A DNA stretch of 64,000 nt. Origin: Saprospirales bacterium (GTDB lineage: Bacteria; Bacteroidota; Bacteroidia; Chitinophagales; Saprospiraceae). A program made the position numbers and the translations under genes. Numbering within the stretch: the first letter of the stretch is position 1; each line of letters starts with the position of its first letter. Where the stretch lies: the NCBI GenBank assembly GCA_002698985.1, contig PAAY01000039.1, forward strand, positions 19,886-83,885, given 5' to 3'. The notes under the pieces were generated by a model that saw only the letters and a program-made list of their open reading frames with translations, had not been told where the DNA came from and did not search any database. Shown piece after piece: positions 8,063-15,850 of the stretch.

Positions 8063-8070
8063 TACATTTG
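8063..8070 (+). promoter_or_regulatory. purK -7 promoter element, probably leaderless
   Basis: TACATTTG fits TAnnTTTG exactly, followed by CGGCC and then directly by the purK ATG at 8076. With the usual distance from this element to the start point, transcription would begin within a base or two of the ATG, giving a leaderless message. A good TTG -33 box at the right distance is not visible. Confidence 0.55.
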
Positions 8071-8075
8071 CGGCC

Positions 8076-9245
8076 ATGAATCCGACAACCATCAAAACCG
8101 GCATCCTGGGCGGCGGCCAATTGGGCAAAATGCTTGCCCTCGCCGCCCACAACTGGGACCTCGACACCTGGGTCCTCGACCAGGACAAATCCTTCCCGGC
8201 AGGACCTGTTTGCTCTCATTTCGTGACAGGTAACTTCAAAGATTTTGAAGATGTCTATGCCTTCGGTAAACAGGTGGACGTGCTGACCATCGAGATCGAG
8301 CACGTGAACACCGATGCCCTGCACAAGCTGGCGGCAGAGGGCGTGAAAATCCATCCGGCACCTGAAAAGCTCAACATCATCAAAGACAAAGGGCTGCAAA
8401 AGCAGTTCTACGCAGATCAGGGTTTGCCCACTTCTTCCTTCCGCCTTTATTCCGACGAAAAAGAAGTGAGAAAGGCCCTGCAGGATGGCAGCCTCACTTT
8501 TCCCTTCGTGCAAAAATCCCGCACGGCCGGATACGATGGCAGGGGTGTGGCTGTGATCAAAAATCCAGAGCACCTGGAAAGCCGCCTGCTGTCCGGCCCC
8601 TGTGTCATCGAAGAGCTGGTGGACATCGACAAAGAGCTGGCCGTCATCGTTGCCAGGAATGAGCGGGGCGAGGTCAAGTCCTTTCCCGCCGTTGAGATGA
8701 TCTTCAACCCCGTGGCCAACCTGGTGGAGTTCCTGTCCTGCCCGGCCAACGTGAGCCGTGAGGTGGAAGAAGCTGCTGAGCAACTTGCCGTCCGAACCAT
8801 CGAGGCATACGGACTTTGCGGCTTGCTGGCCGTTGAGTTGTTTCTGACGAAAAGCGGCGAGCTGCTCATCAACGAAGTGGCACCCCGCCCACACAACAGC
8901 GGTCACCACACCATTGACAGTTGCTACACATCGCAGTTCGAACAGCACCTGCGCGCCATCCTCAACCTCCCGCTGGGCAGCACTGAAATGAAAACCGCTT
9001 CGGTAATGGTGAACCTGCTGGGCGAAGAAGGACACAGCGGTCCGGTAGCCTACGAAGGCATGGAACAGTGCCTGTCCATGAAAGGCGTCAACGTCCACCT
9101 TTACGGTAAAAAGGAAACCCGCCCCTTCCGGAAAATGGGGCACGTAACTGTGGTGGCCGACTCCGTAGCCGCCGCTTTCGACATTGCCCGAAGGGTGAAG
9201 GAAACGCTGAAAGTGATTTCGAGGGGTGTAGAGTTTAAGGTGTAG
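8076..9245 (+). CDS. purK: N5-carboxyaminoimidazole ribonucleotide synthase PurK
   Basis: A 389-aa ATP-grasp enzyme that makes N5-CAIR from AIR, bicarbonate and ATP in purine synthesis. It opens with TGILGGGQLGKMLALAAHNW (Rossmann-like preATP-grasp), then LTIEIEHVNTDAL, KDKGLQKQF, FPFVQKSRTAGYDGRGVAVI (ATP loop) and the metal-binding end LINEVAPRPHNSGHHTIDSC, all diagnostic. Length is normal. The partner mutase gene purE is not next to it, and no other purine gene lies in the window. The coding sequence starts five bases after its promoter element. Confidence 0.94.
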   Translation: MNPTTIKTGILGGGQLGKMLALAAHNWDLDTWVLDQDKSFPAGPVCSHFVTGNFKDFEDVYAFGKQVDVLTIEIEHVNTDALHKLAAEGVKIHPAPEKLNIIKDKGLQKQFYADQGLPTSSFRLYSDEKEVRKALQDGSLTFPFVQKSRTAGYDGRGVAVIKNPEHLESRLLSGPCVIEELVDIDKELAVIVARNERGEVKSFPAVEMIFNPVANLVEFLSCPANVSREVEEAAEQLAVRTIEAYGLCGLLAVELFLTKSGELLINEVAPRPHNSGHHTIDSCYTSQFEQHLRAILNLPLGSTEMKTASVMVNLLGEEGHSGPVAYEGMEQCLSMKGVNVHLYGKKETRPFRKMGHVTVVADSVAAAFDIARRVKETLKVISRGVEFKV

Positions 9246-9289
9246 AGATTGGAGGAGCTAGCCCCCTTTCATCCCTCATCCCTCATCTC
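9246..9289. repeat. Short intergenic repeat module (GCTAGC ... CATCCCTCATCCCTC)
   Basis: Contains GGAGGAGCTAGCCCCC then TTTCATCCCTCATCCC. The same module recurs at 30893-30945, 49843-49868 and 56836-56878, in either orientation, always between genes. Confidence 0.5.
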
Positions 9290-11050
9290 TCATTCCTCAA
9301 CACCAATCGCCTCATAACAAGCCTGGTGCAGCCTCGGCCTGATGTTGCGGGTGTACAAGGCCCGGCGTGAGCGGTCGGGATAGACCCGGTTGCTCAGGAA
9401 AATGACCAGCAACTCCGATTCCGGATCTACCCAAACGAAGGTGCCGGTATAGCCGGAATGGCCGAAAGATGCTTTGCTTGCACTGCGTGCAATGTAGCTG
9501 CTGCCTTCCTCGTACTCCAGTGGCGGTTTGTCAAAGCCGAGGCCCCGTCTGTTGCCCTCCTCGCAATACTGGCAGCGGGTAAACTCCCGAACCGCCATTT
9601 CGGCAATGTAGCGGTGGCCACCGTACTCCCCTCCGTTCAGGTACATTTGGAAGAGCTTGGCCAGGTCATTGGCCGAAGCGAAGAGGCCTGCGTGGCCCGA
9701 CACCCCACCGAGAATGGCTGCATTTTCATCGTGTACGGTGCCGTGAACCTGTTGCCTTCGGAAAAAAGTGTCCCGCTCTGTGGGCACTATCCTTTCCTTC
9801 GGGAAAAAGCGCAGGGGGTTGTAGGTGATGGTGGCGGCACCCAGTGGGCGGTAAAAAGTCGCCTTCAGGTATTCCTCCAGGGGTTGCCCGGTCAGCCGCT
9901 CCACCAGCAGGGGCGTTATGACGAAAGGCAAATCCGAATAGAGGTAGCGCAGGCTGTCCTCCAGCGGCAATCGGGCAATGGTCTTATACATCCGCCGGTG
10001 GTAGCGCGGATTGACGAACAGCGAATCCGTTATCCTGACGCTGAACCTTCTGGTTTGGCGGGGTTTGAAGGTTCCCCAACGCCATTTGCCGTTTTTCCGT
10101 TGGGCTTTCTTCCAAAACACCACGCTCGGTTTCAGCCTTCCGTAGTGCGCCATTATTTGCCGAAGGGTAAGGTCCTTTTTATTGGAGTGCTTCAGGAAAT
10201 CGAAATACTGCGAGAGCGGAGCATCCAGGTCGAGTTTACCCTCACCATAAAGCTTCATCAGCGCCGGCAAGGTGCTGCTCACTTTGGTCACCGATGCCAG
10301 GTCGTAGATGGCTTCCGTGCTGAGGGGCTGCAGGCTGTCGTAGGTCATGTAGCCAAAGGCTTTGTGATACACTACAAGTCCTTTCCGGGCCACCAGCACC
10401 TGCGCCCCCGGATAAGCCCCTGCCCTGATGCCTTCTTCCACAATGGCTTTGATGCTGTCTTCCAGCAGCCGGCCGTTCATCCCGGCCGCTTCGGGAGGCA
10501 GGTATCCCAGGCGGTGGATGGGCGCTGTACGAAGGCTCTCCTGCAGTGAGCCTGCCGGGCCGGGCGATTTCTGCATCGTTGCAATGGCCCCGATGGCTCC
10601 ATAAATAATTTGCGCCGCAATGGACTGGTGGAGTGCATCCCCCGCTGAGGAATACAGCAGGGCATCAGATTGCGCAACGAAGGTTTCTATTTCAGAAGGT
10701 TGGCAAGGCCCGAAAAGCGCCAGCATCACCTGCTTTTCTTCGGCAATGTTCTTCAGCTCGCTTCGCAACCCGGAGACAGTGGCCGGCTCGTTGCATTTGC
10801 AGGATAGGATGAGCCTTTTGGCCTGAGCCATTTCTTCTTCCGGTAACTGGTATTTGGCCAGGGTGCGGGAGAAAACCGTCTCGTCAGAATGCCAGAATAC
10901 AGGTTCGGTCAGAGAACGCAAAGGCAGCACTTCCCCTGCATTCTTCAGCAGGCGAACTTCCCGCACCGTGAAATGCCAGGGTGACAGGTTTTGCGAAGTG
11001 AGTGAAAAAGAAAAGCAGCAGAGAAGGCTAAACAGAAGCAGATGTCGCAT
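9290..11050 (-). CDS. Exported serine hydrolase (beta-lactamase/transpeptidase fold) with GH3 C-domain remnant
   Basis: A 586-aa exported protein with signal peptide MRHLLLFSLLCCFSFSLTSQ. Residues about 185-580 are a class C beta-lactamase-like serine hydrolase: Ser253-Val-Thr-Lys256, Tyr371-Ser-Asp373 and His531-Ser-Gly533 are the three active-site boxes. Residues 25-170 (VRLLKNAGEVLPL, VMLALFGPC, AAQIIYGAIGA) look like the C-terminal domain of family 3 glycoside hydrolases. In many Bacteroidota this serine hydrolase is fused behind a full GH3 N-acetylglucosaminidase; here the GH3 barrel is missing while the adjoining domain remains. The role is probably peptidoglycan-related, but penicillin cleavage is not implied. 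Confidence 0.75.
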   Translation of the reverse strand: MRHLLLFSLLCCFSFSLTSQNLSPWHFTVREVRLLKNAGEVLPLRSLTEPVFWHSDETVFSRTLAKYQLPEEEMAQAKRLILSCKCNEPATVSGLRSELKNIAEEKQVMLALFGPCQPSEIETFVAQSDALLYSSAGDALHQSIAAQIIYGAIGAIATMQKSPGPAGSLQESLRTAPIHRLGYLPPEAAGMNGRLLEDSIKAIVEEGIRAGAYPGAQVLVARKGLVVYHKAFGYMTYDSLQPLSTEAIYDLASVTKVSSTLPALMKLYGEGKLDLDAPLSQYFDFLKHSNKKDLTLRQIMAHYGRLKPSVVFWKKAQRKNGKWRWGTFKPRQTRRFSVRITDSLFVNPRYHRRMYKTIARLPLEDSLRYLYSDLPFVITPLLVERLTGQPLEEYLKATFYRPLGAATITYNPLRFFPKERIVPTERDTFFRRQQVHGTVHDENAAILGGVSGHAGLFASANDLAKLFQMYLNGGEYGGHRYIAEMAVREFTRCQYCEEGNRRGLGFDKPPLEYEEGSSYIARSASKASFGHSGYTGTFVWVDPESELLVIFLSNRVYPDRSRRALYTRNIRPRLHQACYEAIGVEE

Positions 11051-11064
11051 CGTTACAATTGTGC

Positions 11065-11072
11065 TATTTTTG
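11065..11072 (+). promoter_or_regulatory. Candidate -7 element TATTTTTG for the 11141 gene
   Basis: An exact TAnnTTTG match followed by GCGG, 69 bases before the ATG at 11141. A second, weaker element TACTTTCG lies at 11109-11116. Either could drive the gene. Confidence 0.4.
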
Positions 11073-11140
11073 GCGGCCCTGCCAACTTTATCTGTGGGGA
11101 GGGCGTCTTACTTTCGTTTAAGCCCATCAAACATACAAAT

Positions 11141-11788
11141 ATGAACTTTAAAGCCCTTTTCCTTTTTGCGTTGGTTTTGCTTTGCAGTGAAGCCGTCATA
11201 GCCCAGGAGGACATCGACAAGAACCTGGTTCAATTTTCAGGAATGGTCCTCGACGGCACCGATGCTGAGCTGATTCCGGTACCGTTCACCAACGTCATTG
11301 TGAAGGGCAAAGGACGGGGCACCTACTCCGATTTCAACGGCTTCTTCTCCATCGTGGTGGAGAAAGGTGACACCATCGAATTTTCTGCCGTGGGTTACAA
11401 AACCGTCCACTACGGCATCCCCACCGACCTCGACGACAACCGCTATTCTCTGGTGCAACTGATGACACGAGACACCATCAACCTGCCGGAAACGGTGGTA
11501 TTTCCATGGCCCAGCAAGGAGCACTTCAAGCTGGAGTTCCTGGCAATGGATGTGACTTCGGAAATGGAGGCCAGGGCCTTGCGGAACGTGGCCAACGAAA
11601 CCCTGGAGCGCATGCGCAGTGCCGTGCCTTCTGATGGCCGTGAGCACGCCAACTACTACCTGCGCCAGCAGGCTCGCAGTTATTACTACATCGGGCAGCA
11701 ACCGCCGATGAACATCTTCAACCCCATCGCCTGGAAACAATTCTTTGATTCCTGGAAAAGAGGAGATTTCAAAAAGAAGAAGAAATAA
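11141..11788 (+). CDS. Exported protein with carboxypeptidase-regulatory-like domain
   Basis: A 215-aa protein, starting at ATG 11141 because a signal peptide (MNFKALFLFALVLLCSEAVIAQ) follows. Residues about 30-110 form a CarboxypepD_reg-like beta sandwich: VQFSGMVLDG, PVPFTNVIVKGKGRGTYSD, NGFFSIVVEKGDTIEFSAVGY. The same domain caps TonB-dependent receptors (SusC type), but there is no plug or barrel here. The C-terminal half is alpha-helical, with LPETVVFPWPSKEHFKLEFLAM and a basic end (KRGDFKKKKK). A free-standing protein of this form is common in Bacteroidota and has no assigned function. It is convergent with the DUF457 gene, nine bases apart. Confidence 0.65.
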   Translation: MNFKALFLFALVLLCSEAVIAQEDIDKNLVQFSGMVLDGTDAELIPVPFTNVIVKGKGRGTYSDFNGFFSIVVEKGDTIEFSAVGYKTVHYGIPTDLDDNRYSLVQLMTRDTINLPETVVFPWPSKEHFKLEFLAMDVTSEMEARALRNVANETLERMRSAVPSDGREHANYYLRQQARSYYYIGQQPPMNIFNPIAWKQFFDSWKRGDFKKKKK

Positions 11789-11797
11789 TTCTCGTGC

Positions 11798-13018
11798 TTA
11801 GTCCCTGTGCCCGAGGACCCTGCTGAAGTACTTGTCCAATTCTTCCTTGTTGATTTCACGGCCTCCCCGCTCCTGATGAGCATCGAGCTCGCCGTCTTTT
11901 TCTTCCAGAATGAAGCGGAAAATGTATTTGTCCTCGGCATCGAATTTCCCATCAAAAGAGCCGAAGCGCAGGTCGTTCAACTGCAGCTTCCCGTCAGCCC
12001 GGGTGATGATGTTGAAATAACCCTTGCTGAACCAGCGCAGGATTTTTATAGCCCGATCCTCTTCATGACCGCTGATCAGCTCCAAGCCTTTGGGCAATAC
12101 ATTGACTTGAGGGAAGGTGGACTCTTCGTCAAAAAGTGAATATTGGGCATGGTAAAAAGCCGTGTCACCTTCGGCAAGGCCGTTCCACAGGTAGTTGGTC
12201 AGGATGGTGGGACTGGTGGTATAGCGGGTGTAAGCAATGCCCTGTTCTTTAAGGGAGGCCTCAAAAATCCGGTTCACCTGAACCTTGTGGTAGAGGGTAA
12301 AAACCATGTATGCCGAGCTGAGTGCGAGACCGGCCCAGTTCACCCACCTTCTCCATTTATTTTGTCGTCGCAAAAATGCCGCTACACCGATGCCTATCAG
12401 CAACCAGATGGTGTACAGCGGATCAACCACGGAAATGTTGGAAAAGGATACCCGGTAATCGGAAAAGGGCTGAAAGATCTGCGTTCCGAAGGCGGTAAAA
12501 TTATCGAGCAAGGGGTGGGTGAAAATGGCCAGGAAGAACAGCCAGACCCAGTTTCTGACGCTCAAGCTGACGGGCTGGAGGTCTTTGCGGACATAGCGGA
12601 ACCAGAGCAGGAGAGCCATTCCCGCCCCAATTGCGACGAAAAGTCCTATCCAGAATGGGGTTTCGACAGCCTCTTTGAGAATCATGTGTAGCCCCAGACC
12701 CAGCAGGGTGTATATGCCCAGAACGAAAGTGCTCACCAGGCCTTTGTAAAAAAGTGTTTTGTAAAAGCCGCTGTCATACAATCGGTGAACCAACCAGCCC
12801 AGCGCCAGCGATGCCATTAACGAAAAAACAAAAGAGTGCATGAAGCCCCGGTGGAAGGCCAACGCTCCCATTTCATCGGTGAAGAACATGGCCATCACGT
12901 CCAGATCGGGAAGAAGACCTCCGAAAGCGCCCCATACCATGGCACGGTTCCCAAGTTTCTTCCCCATTGCTGCTTCTCCAACAGCAGCACCCAAGGCCAG
13001 TTGGGTCAATGAATCCAT
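11798..13018 (-). CDS. Membrane-bound metal-dependent hydrolase, YdjM/DUF457 family
   Basis: A 406-aa inner-membrane protein. The N-terminal signature MDSLTQLALGAAVGEAAMG, GGLLPDLDVM and HRGFMHSFVF (metal-binding Asp and His residues) identifies the YdjM/DUF457 family of predicted metal-dependent hydrolases. About six hydrophobic segments occupy residues 60-260; the C-terminal 150 residues (RYTTSPTILTNYLWNGLAEGD onward) form a soluble domain typical of the longer Bacteroidota form. The substrate is unknown; the E. coli homologue is LexA-controlled. No regulatory site was recognised upstream. Confidence 0.8.
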   Translation of the reverse strand: MDSLTQLALGAAVGEAAMGKKLGNRAMVWGAFGGLLPDLDVMAMFFTDEMGALAFHRGFMHSFVFSLMASLALGWLVHRLYDSGFYKTLFYKGLVSTFVLGIYTLLGLGLHMILKEAVETPFWIGLFVAIGAGMALLLWFRYVRKDLQPVSLSVRNWVWLFFLAIFTHPLLDNFTAFGTQIFQPFSDYRVSFSNISVVDPLYTIWLLIGIGVAAFLRRQNKWRRWVNWAGLALSSAYMVFTLYHKVQVNRIFEASLKEQGIAYTRYTTSPTILTNYLWNGLAEGDTAFYHAQYSLFDEESTFPQVNVLPKGLELISGHEEDRAIKILRWFSKGYFNIITRADGKLQLNDLRFGSFDGKFDAEDKYIFRFILEEKDGELDAHQERGGREINKEELDKYFSRVLGHRD

Positions 13019-13087
13019 AGGCTAGGTTTCGAATTGAAAATGAGCAAACAGGTTTGCAAAGGAAAGGTTGACTGGGGAAATGCGGAA

Positions 13088-14110
13088 TCACTTCTTCACC
13101 AGTGGGTCCTCCATGCGACTGGCCATGCGCTGGATGGCGTCGATGATGTTGTCCAGCTGAGGCGGGTAATCGACGTATTTTGTTTTGCGGTCGTCCTCCC
13201 CCCAGATGGCTACTGTCACCACTTTCTTTTTGATGCCGTAGGTAATGGATAAGCGGAGCGGAACGGGAGTAGGCTTTTTTGTTTTTCGTTGAAAACAGAC
13301 GGGGTCGGTGCAGTCATAGACTTTTTCCATTTCGAAGAAACGCTGCTTTACGACCCATTCTATGAACTGCTCCAGTTCCTCGCGGGGGATGTTTTTTTTG
13401 TTCACCATCAGGCCTTTTCTTACGGTCTGGAACTCCTGGATCAGCCGCCCGTCGGTTTTGATGCGTATGTAATCCTTGAGTACGGGATCTATACCCCCAT
13501 AATAGCCTCCGCCCACCAGTTCTATGTTGATATAGACGGGCTCCGGCTTGTTGGGTTCAGCTTTGTCTTTTCTACGGAACCAGGACCAAAAGCCCTTTTT
13601 CTTTTCTGCTTTTGACTTCTTGACATTTTGCTCTGCCTCAACGATCACTTCCGGCAGCTCATTGGAGGGTTTCACGAAGGGCGCCTCCGAACTGGACACC
13701 CTAACGAAATGGTACTGGTAGGTGCCCCGGCTATTGGGCTGTTTGAATTCCAGCACCAGCTTGTTTTTGCTTAGCTGCGCAATGGTGAACCTGTCAGCAT
13801 TCTGAAAACTGTAGTGAAGTGTGCGGGCATCCAACTGCCAAGTGCCTCGGGAGAACTTGCCGTTCAGGTATTGCTGGTAGGTGTTGTCATAGCGGAAGTA
13901 TAGGTAGTAATCGTAGTTGTTATCCGCCTTGTGAATGATGGTATTGGATTCGAGGTGGAGCGTGTAGGTGTATTTCCACTTGGATTCAACGAAGAGGCGC
14001 TCGTCAGGCAGGTCCCATGGGCTCAATTGCTGCGCACCTGCGGTGTTAATGACCACAAACAGCAAGAGCAATGCGGATATGGAAGCGATTGAGGAAGTCG
14101 CTATTTTCAT
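13088..14110 (-). CDS. Exported hypothetical protein
   Basis: A 340-aa protein with a signal peptide ending in TAGAQ. Residues about 40-135 read as a lipocalin-like beta domain (YLYFRYDNTYQQYLNGKFSRGTWQLDA, LHYSFQNADRF, KNKLVLEFKQ). A basic linker (VKKSKAEKKKGFWSWFRRKDKAE) leads to a second mixed alpha/beta domain with VYINIELVGGGYYGG and FIEWVVKQRFFEM, ending near IIDAIQRMASRM. I do not recognise the family. Its exported nature and Bacteroidota-like architecture suggest a periplasmic or surface role. It precedes the DUF457 gene in the same direction with a 69-base gap. Confidence 0.6.
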   Translation of the reverse strand: MKIATSSIASISALLLLFVVINTAGAQQLSPWDLPDERLFVESKWKYTYTLHLESNTIIHKADNNYDYYLYFRYDNTYQQYLNGKFSRGTWQLDARTLHYSFQNADRFTIAQLSKNKLVLEFKQPNSRGTYQYHFVRVSSSEAPFVKPSNELPEVIVEAEQNVKKSKAEKKKGFWSWFRRKDKAEPNKPEPVYINIELVGGGYYGGIDPVLKDYIRIKTDGRLIQEFQTVRKGLMVNKKNIPREELEQFIEWVVKQRFFEMEKVYDCTDPVCFQRKTKKPTPVPLRLSITYGIKKKVVTVAIWGEDDRKTKYVDYPPQLDNIIDAIQRMASRMEDPLVKK

Positions 14111-14197
14111 GGGATTCTGAGTTCGTGTAGCATCTCGCCCTAAAAGGGGCTATAAAAGTATTTTAAAAACTTCTAATATCAAAAGGCAAGATGCAAT

Positions 14198-14229
14198 GTG
14201 GTGCGCCCTTAACATTATGGGCGCACCAC
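14198..14229 (-). terminator. Hairpin after the FadL-type porin gene
   Basis: Perfect 11-base stem GTGGTGCGCCC / GGGCGCACCAC with a 10-base loop, six bases past the stop codon. No compact T-run follows, so it may act as an mRNA end protector rather than a pure intrinsic terminator. Confidence 0.55.
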
Positions 14230-14234
14230 CCTGC

Positions 14235-15707
14235 TCAGAACTTCACGCCGAATGTCAGCATGAACTTGCCTTTTGATTCGTCAATGGCAACGGTCTGCTC
14301 CGGTGCACTGCTTGTGATATAGGGGGAATAGGTCCCGGAATCAGAAGTATGCCTGTAAGCCAGGTCTATGAAGAAACTTTTTTCACGTACACCTGCACCC
14401 ACACTGATGGCACTCTGGTATTCATCGTCATCGAGGTAGGGGGATCCCATAATGCCATAGCCGGCCCTTAGCCGCAGGATATTCCACGCAAATTCCCCGC
14501 CAAGGCGGACGTTGACGGCCGAACCCAGCTCCCGCTCGATCTGATCGTTGAGTTCCTGCTCGTACTCCAGGTCGTCGATGTTGTTGGTCTGATTGAAGTT
14601 GAATTGTGCAGAGGTATAGTCCAACCATTCTACCTCAGCAGTCAGGAATCCCAGCTTGTCAAAAAGCAGCCCCAGGCTTCCGATGAAGCGCCAGGGTGTG
14701 CGCAGGCGATACTCAAAAGAGCCTTCCGGGGAGTTGGCACTACCCTGGTTGAAACCGTTGAAGTTGTAGGTATAATCCAGTGATGTTGAATAGCTGTCAT
14801 CGAGGGCGAATCCGGTAGGTGTGTGCAGGGCCACTCCCATTCTGACCATCTGGTTGAAGCGGTAGATCAGTCCCATTTTCAGGTTGATGCCGGCACCGGT
14901 GGTGCGCACCCGCTCGCTGAATTCCAGTTCCTCAAAAACGGGGTTGGTGTCATCGGGGTCTGTTTCCCTGTAGGTTTTTACTTCTTCGTAATCAAGAATG
15001 GGTACCCCCAAGGTCAGGCCCATCATCAGCTTTTCGTCGTAATTGCCGGCAAATGAGAACACCAGTTCATTGATGGATCCTTTCTGACGGATCAACTGCG
15101 ATTTTCTAACGGGCTCATTTTCATCAAAATCCGAATAGTACAGTGTTTCATCGTCTGCATCGGTGTAAATGGCCTCGGCATCATAAGCCAGCCCGGCCTC
15201 AAAATCGTCCAGTTCTGAAGGGGTGTAACCTTGGGCCAGTTCCAGCCAGCGGTCGGTAATACTGCCTTCGGAAACACCTTCGAAAAAAGTGCGCTGTTTG
15301 AAGTTTGCCAATTTGTTGAAGCCAATACCAAAGGCAGTGACTTTCCAGTCGGAAGCCATTGGCCGGGAGGCAAAGACGATTCCCAGCGCATTCAGATTAA
15401 AATTGGTCTTTTCAGAGTTGATGGCAAAATTTGAGGCATCGCCCCGAAGTTGCGCTTCCGTCTGGCTCGAATACCAGGTGGGGGTGAAGACGAACTCGGA
15501 ACGACGGTAAGCTGCCATGCCGGCAGGGTTCGTGCTCAGCACTGAAAAATCAGCACCCAAGGCCCCTATTCCGCCACCTACACCGATGGTCCTGGCGGTG
15601 CCTCCAACCTCCAATTGCGAATAGCGAAGGGCATCAAAAAGGGATTGAGAATTTGCGACGGTAAGAAAGAATGAAAAGAATGCGGTAATGATCAGGAACT
15701 TTTTCAT
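14235..15707 (-). CDS. Outer-membrane transport protein, OmpP1/FadL family
   Basis: A 490-aa outer-membrane barrel with signal peptide MKKFLIITAFFSFFLTVANS. The N-terminal hatch region SLFDALRYSQLEVGGTARTIG, GIGALGADFSVLSTNPAGMAAYR is the hallmark of this family in Bacteroidota, and alternating amphipathic strands follow. KMGLIYRFNQMVRMGVALHTPTGF is the conserved central strand pair. The last residue is Phe (MLTFGVKF), as expected for barrel assembly. FadL relatives import long-chain fatty acids or other hydrophobic compounds; substrate unknown. It is flanked by its own hairpin terminator and by another terminator upstream, so it is likely monocistronic. Confidence 0.85.
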   Translation of the reverse strand: MKKFLIITAFFSFFLTVANSQSLFDALRYSQLEVGGTARTIGVGGGIGALGADFSVLSTNPAGMAAYRRSEFVFTPTWYSSQTEAQLRGDASNFAINSEKTNFNLNALGIVFASRPMASDWKVTAFGIGFNKLANFKQRTFFEGVSEGSITDRWLELAQGYTPSELDDFEAGLAYDAEAIYTDADDETLYYSDFDENEPVRKSQLIRQKGSINELVFSFAGNYDEKLMMGLTLGVPILDYEEVKTYRETDPDDTNPVFEELEFSERVRTTGAGINLKMGLIYRFNQMVRMGVALHTPTGFALDDSYSTSLDYTYNFNGFNQGSANSPEGSFEYRLRTPWRFIGSLGLLFDKLGFLTAEVEWLDYTSAQFNFNQTNNIDDLEYEQELNDQIERELGSAVNVRLGGEFAWNILRLRAGYGIMGSPYLDDDEYQSAISVGAGVREKSFFIDLAYRHTSDSGTYSPYITSSAPEQTVAIDESKGKFMLTFGVKF

Positions 15708-15774
15708 CAGTTCTTAATTTTTGGTTTCGAAGGTGTTTACACTGAATGGAATACGGCGCTCAATTTTTGAGCAT

Positions 15775-15822
15775 AAAAAAAGTGGGTGAACGGGGTTCGT
15801 TCCTTCCACCCACTTTTTCAAA
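15775..15822 (-). terminator. Intrinsic terminator between the low-complexity protein and the porin gene
   Basis: Stem AAAAAGTGGGTG with CACCCACTTTTT (12 bases, loop 18). On the minus strand it is followed by a T-run (complement of 15775-15780), so it ends the 15851-17224 gene; the reverse direction also has T5. Confidence 0.8.
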
Positions 15823-15850
15823 TCAATCACATAAAACTGGTGCAATTCAA

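Noticed and set aside
9290..11050. Antibiotic-hydrolysing beta-lactamase
   Set aside because: The active-site boxes are those of the broad serine hydrolase family, and the GH3-like domain and length point to peptidoglycan metabolism.
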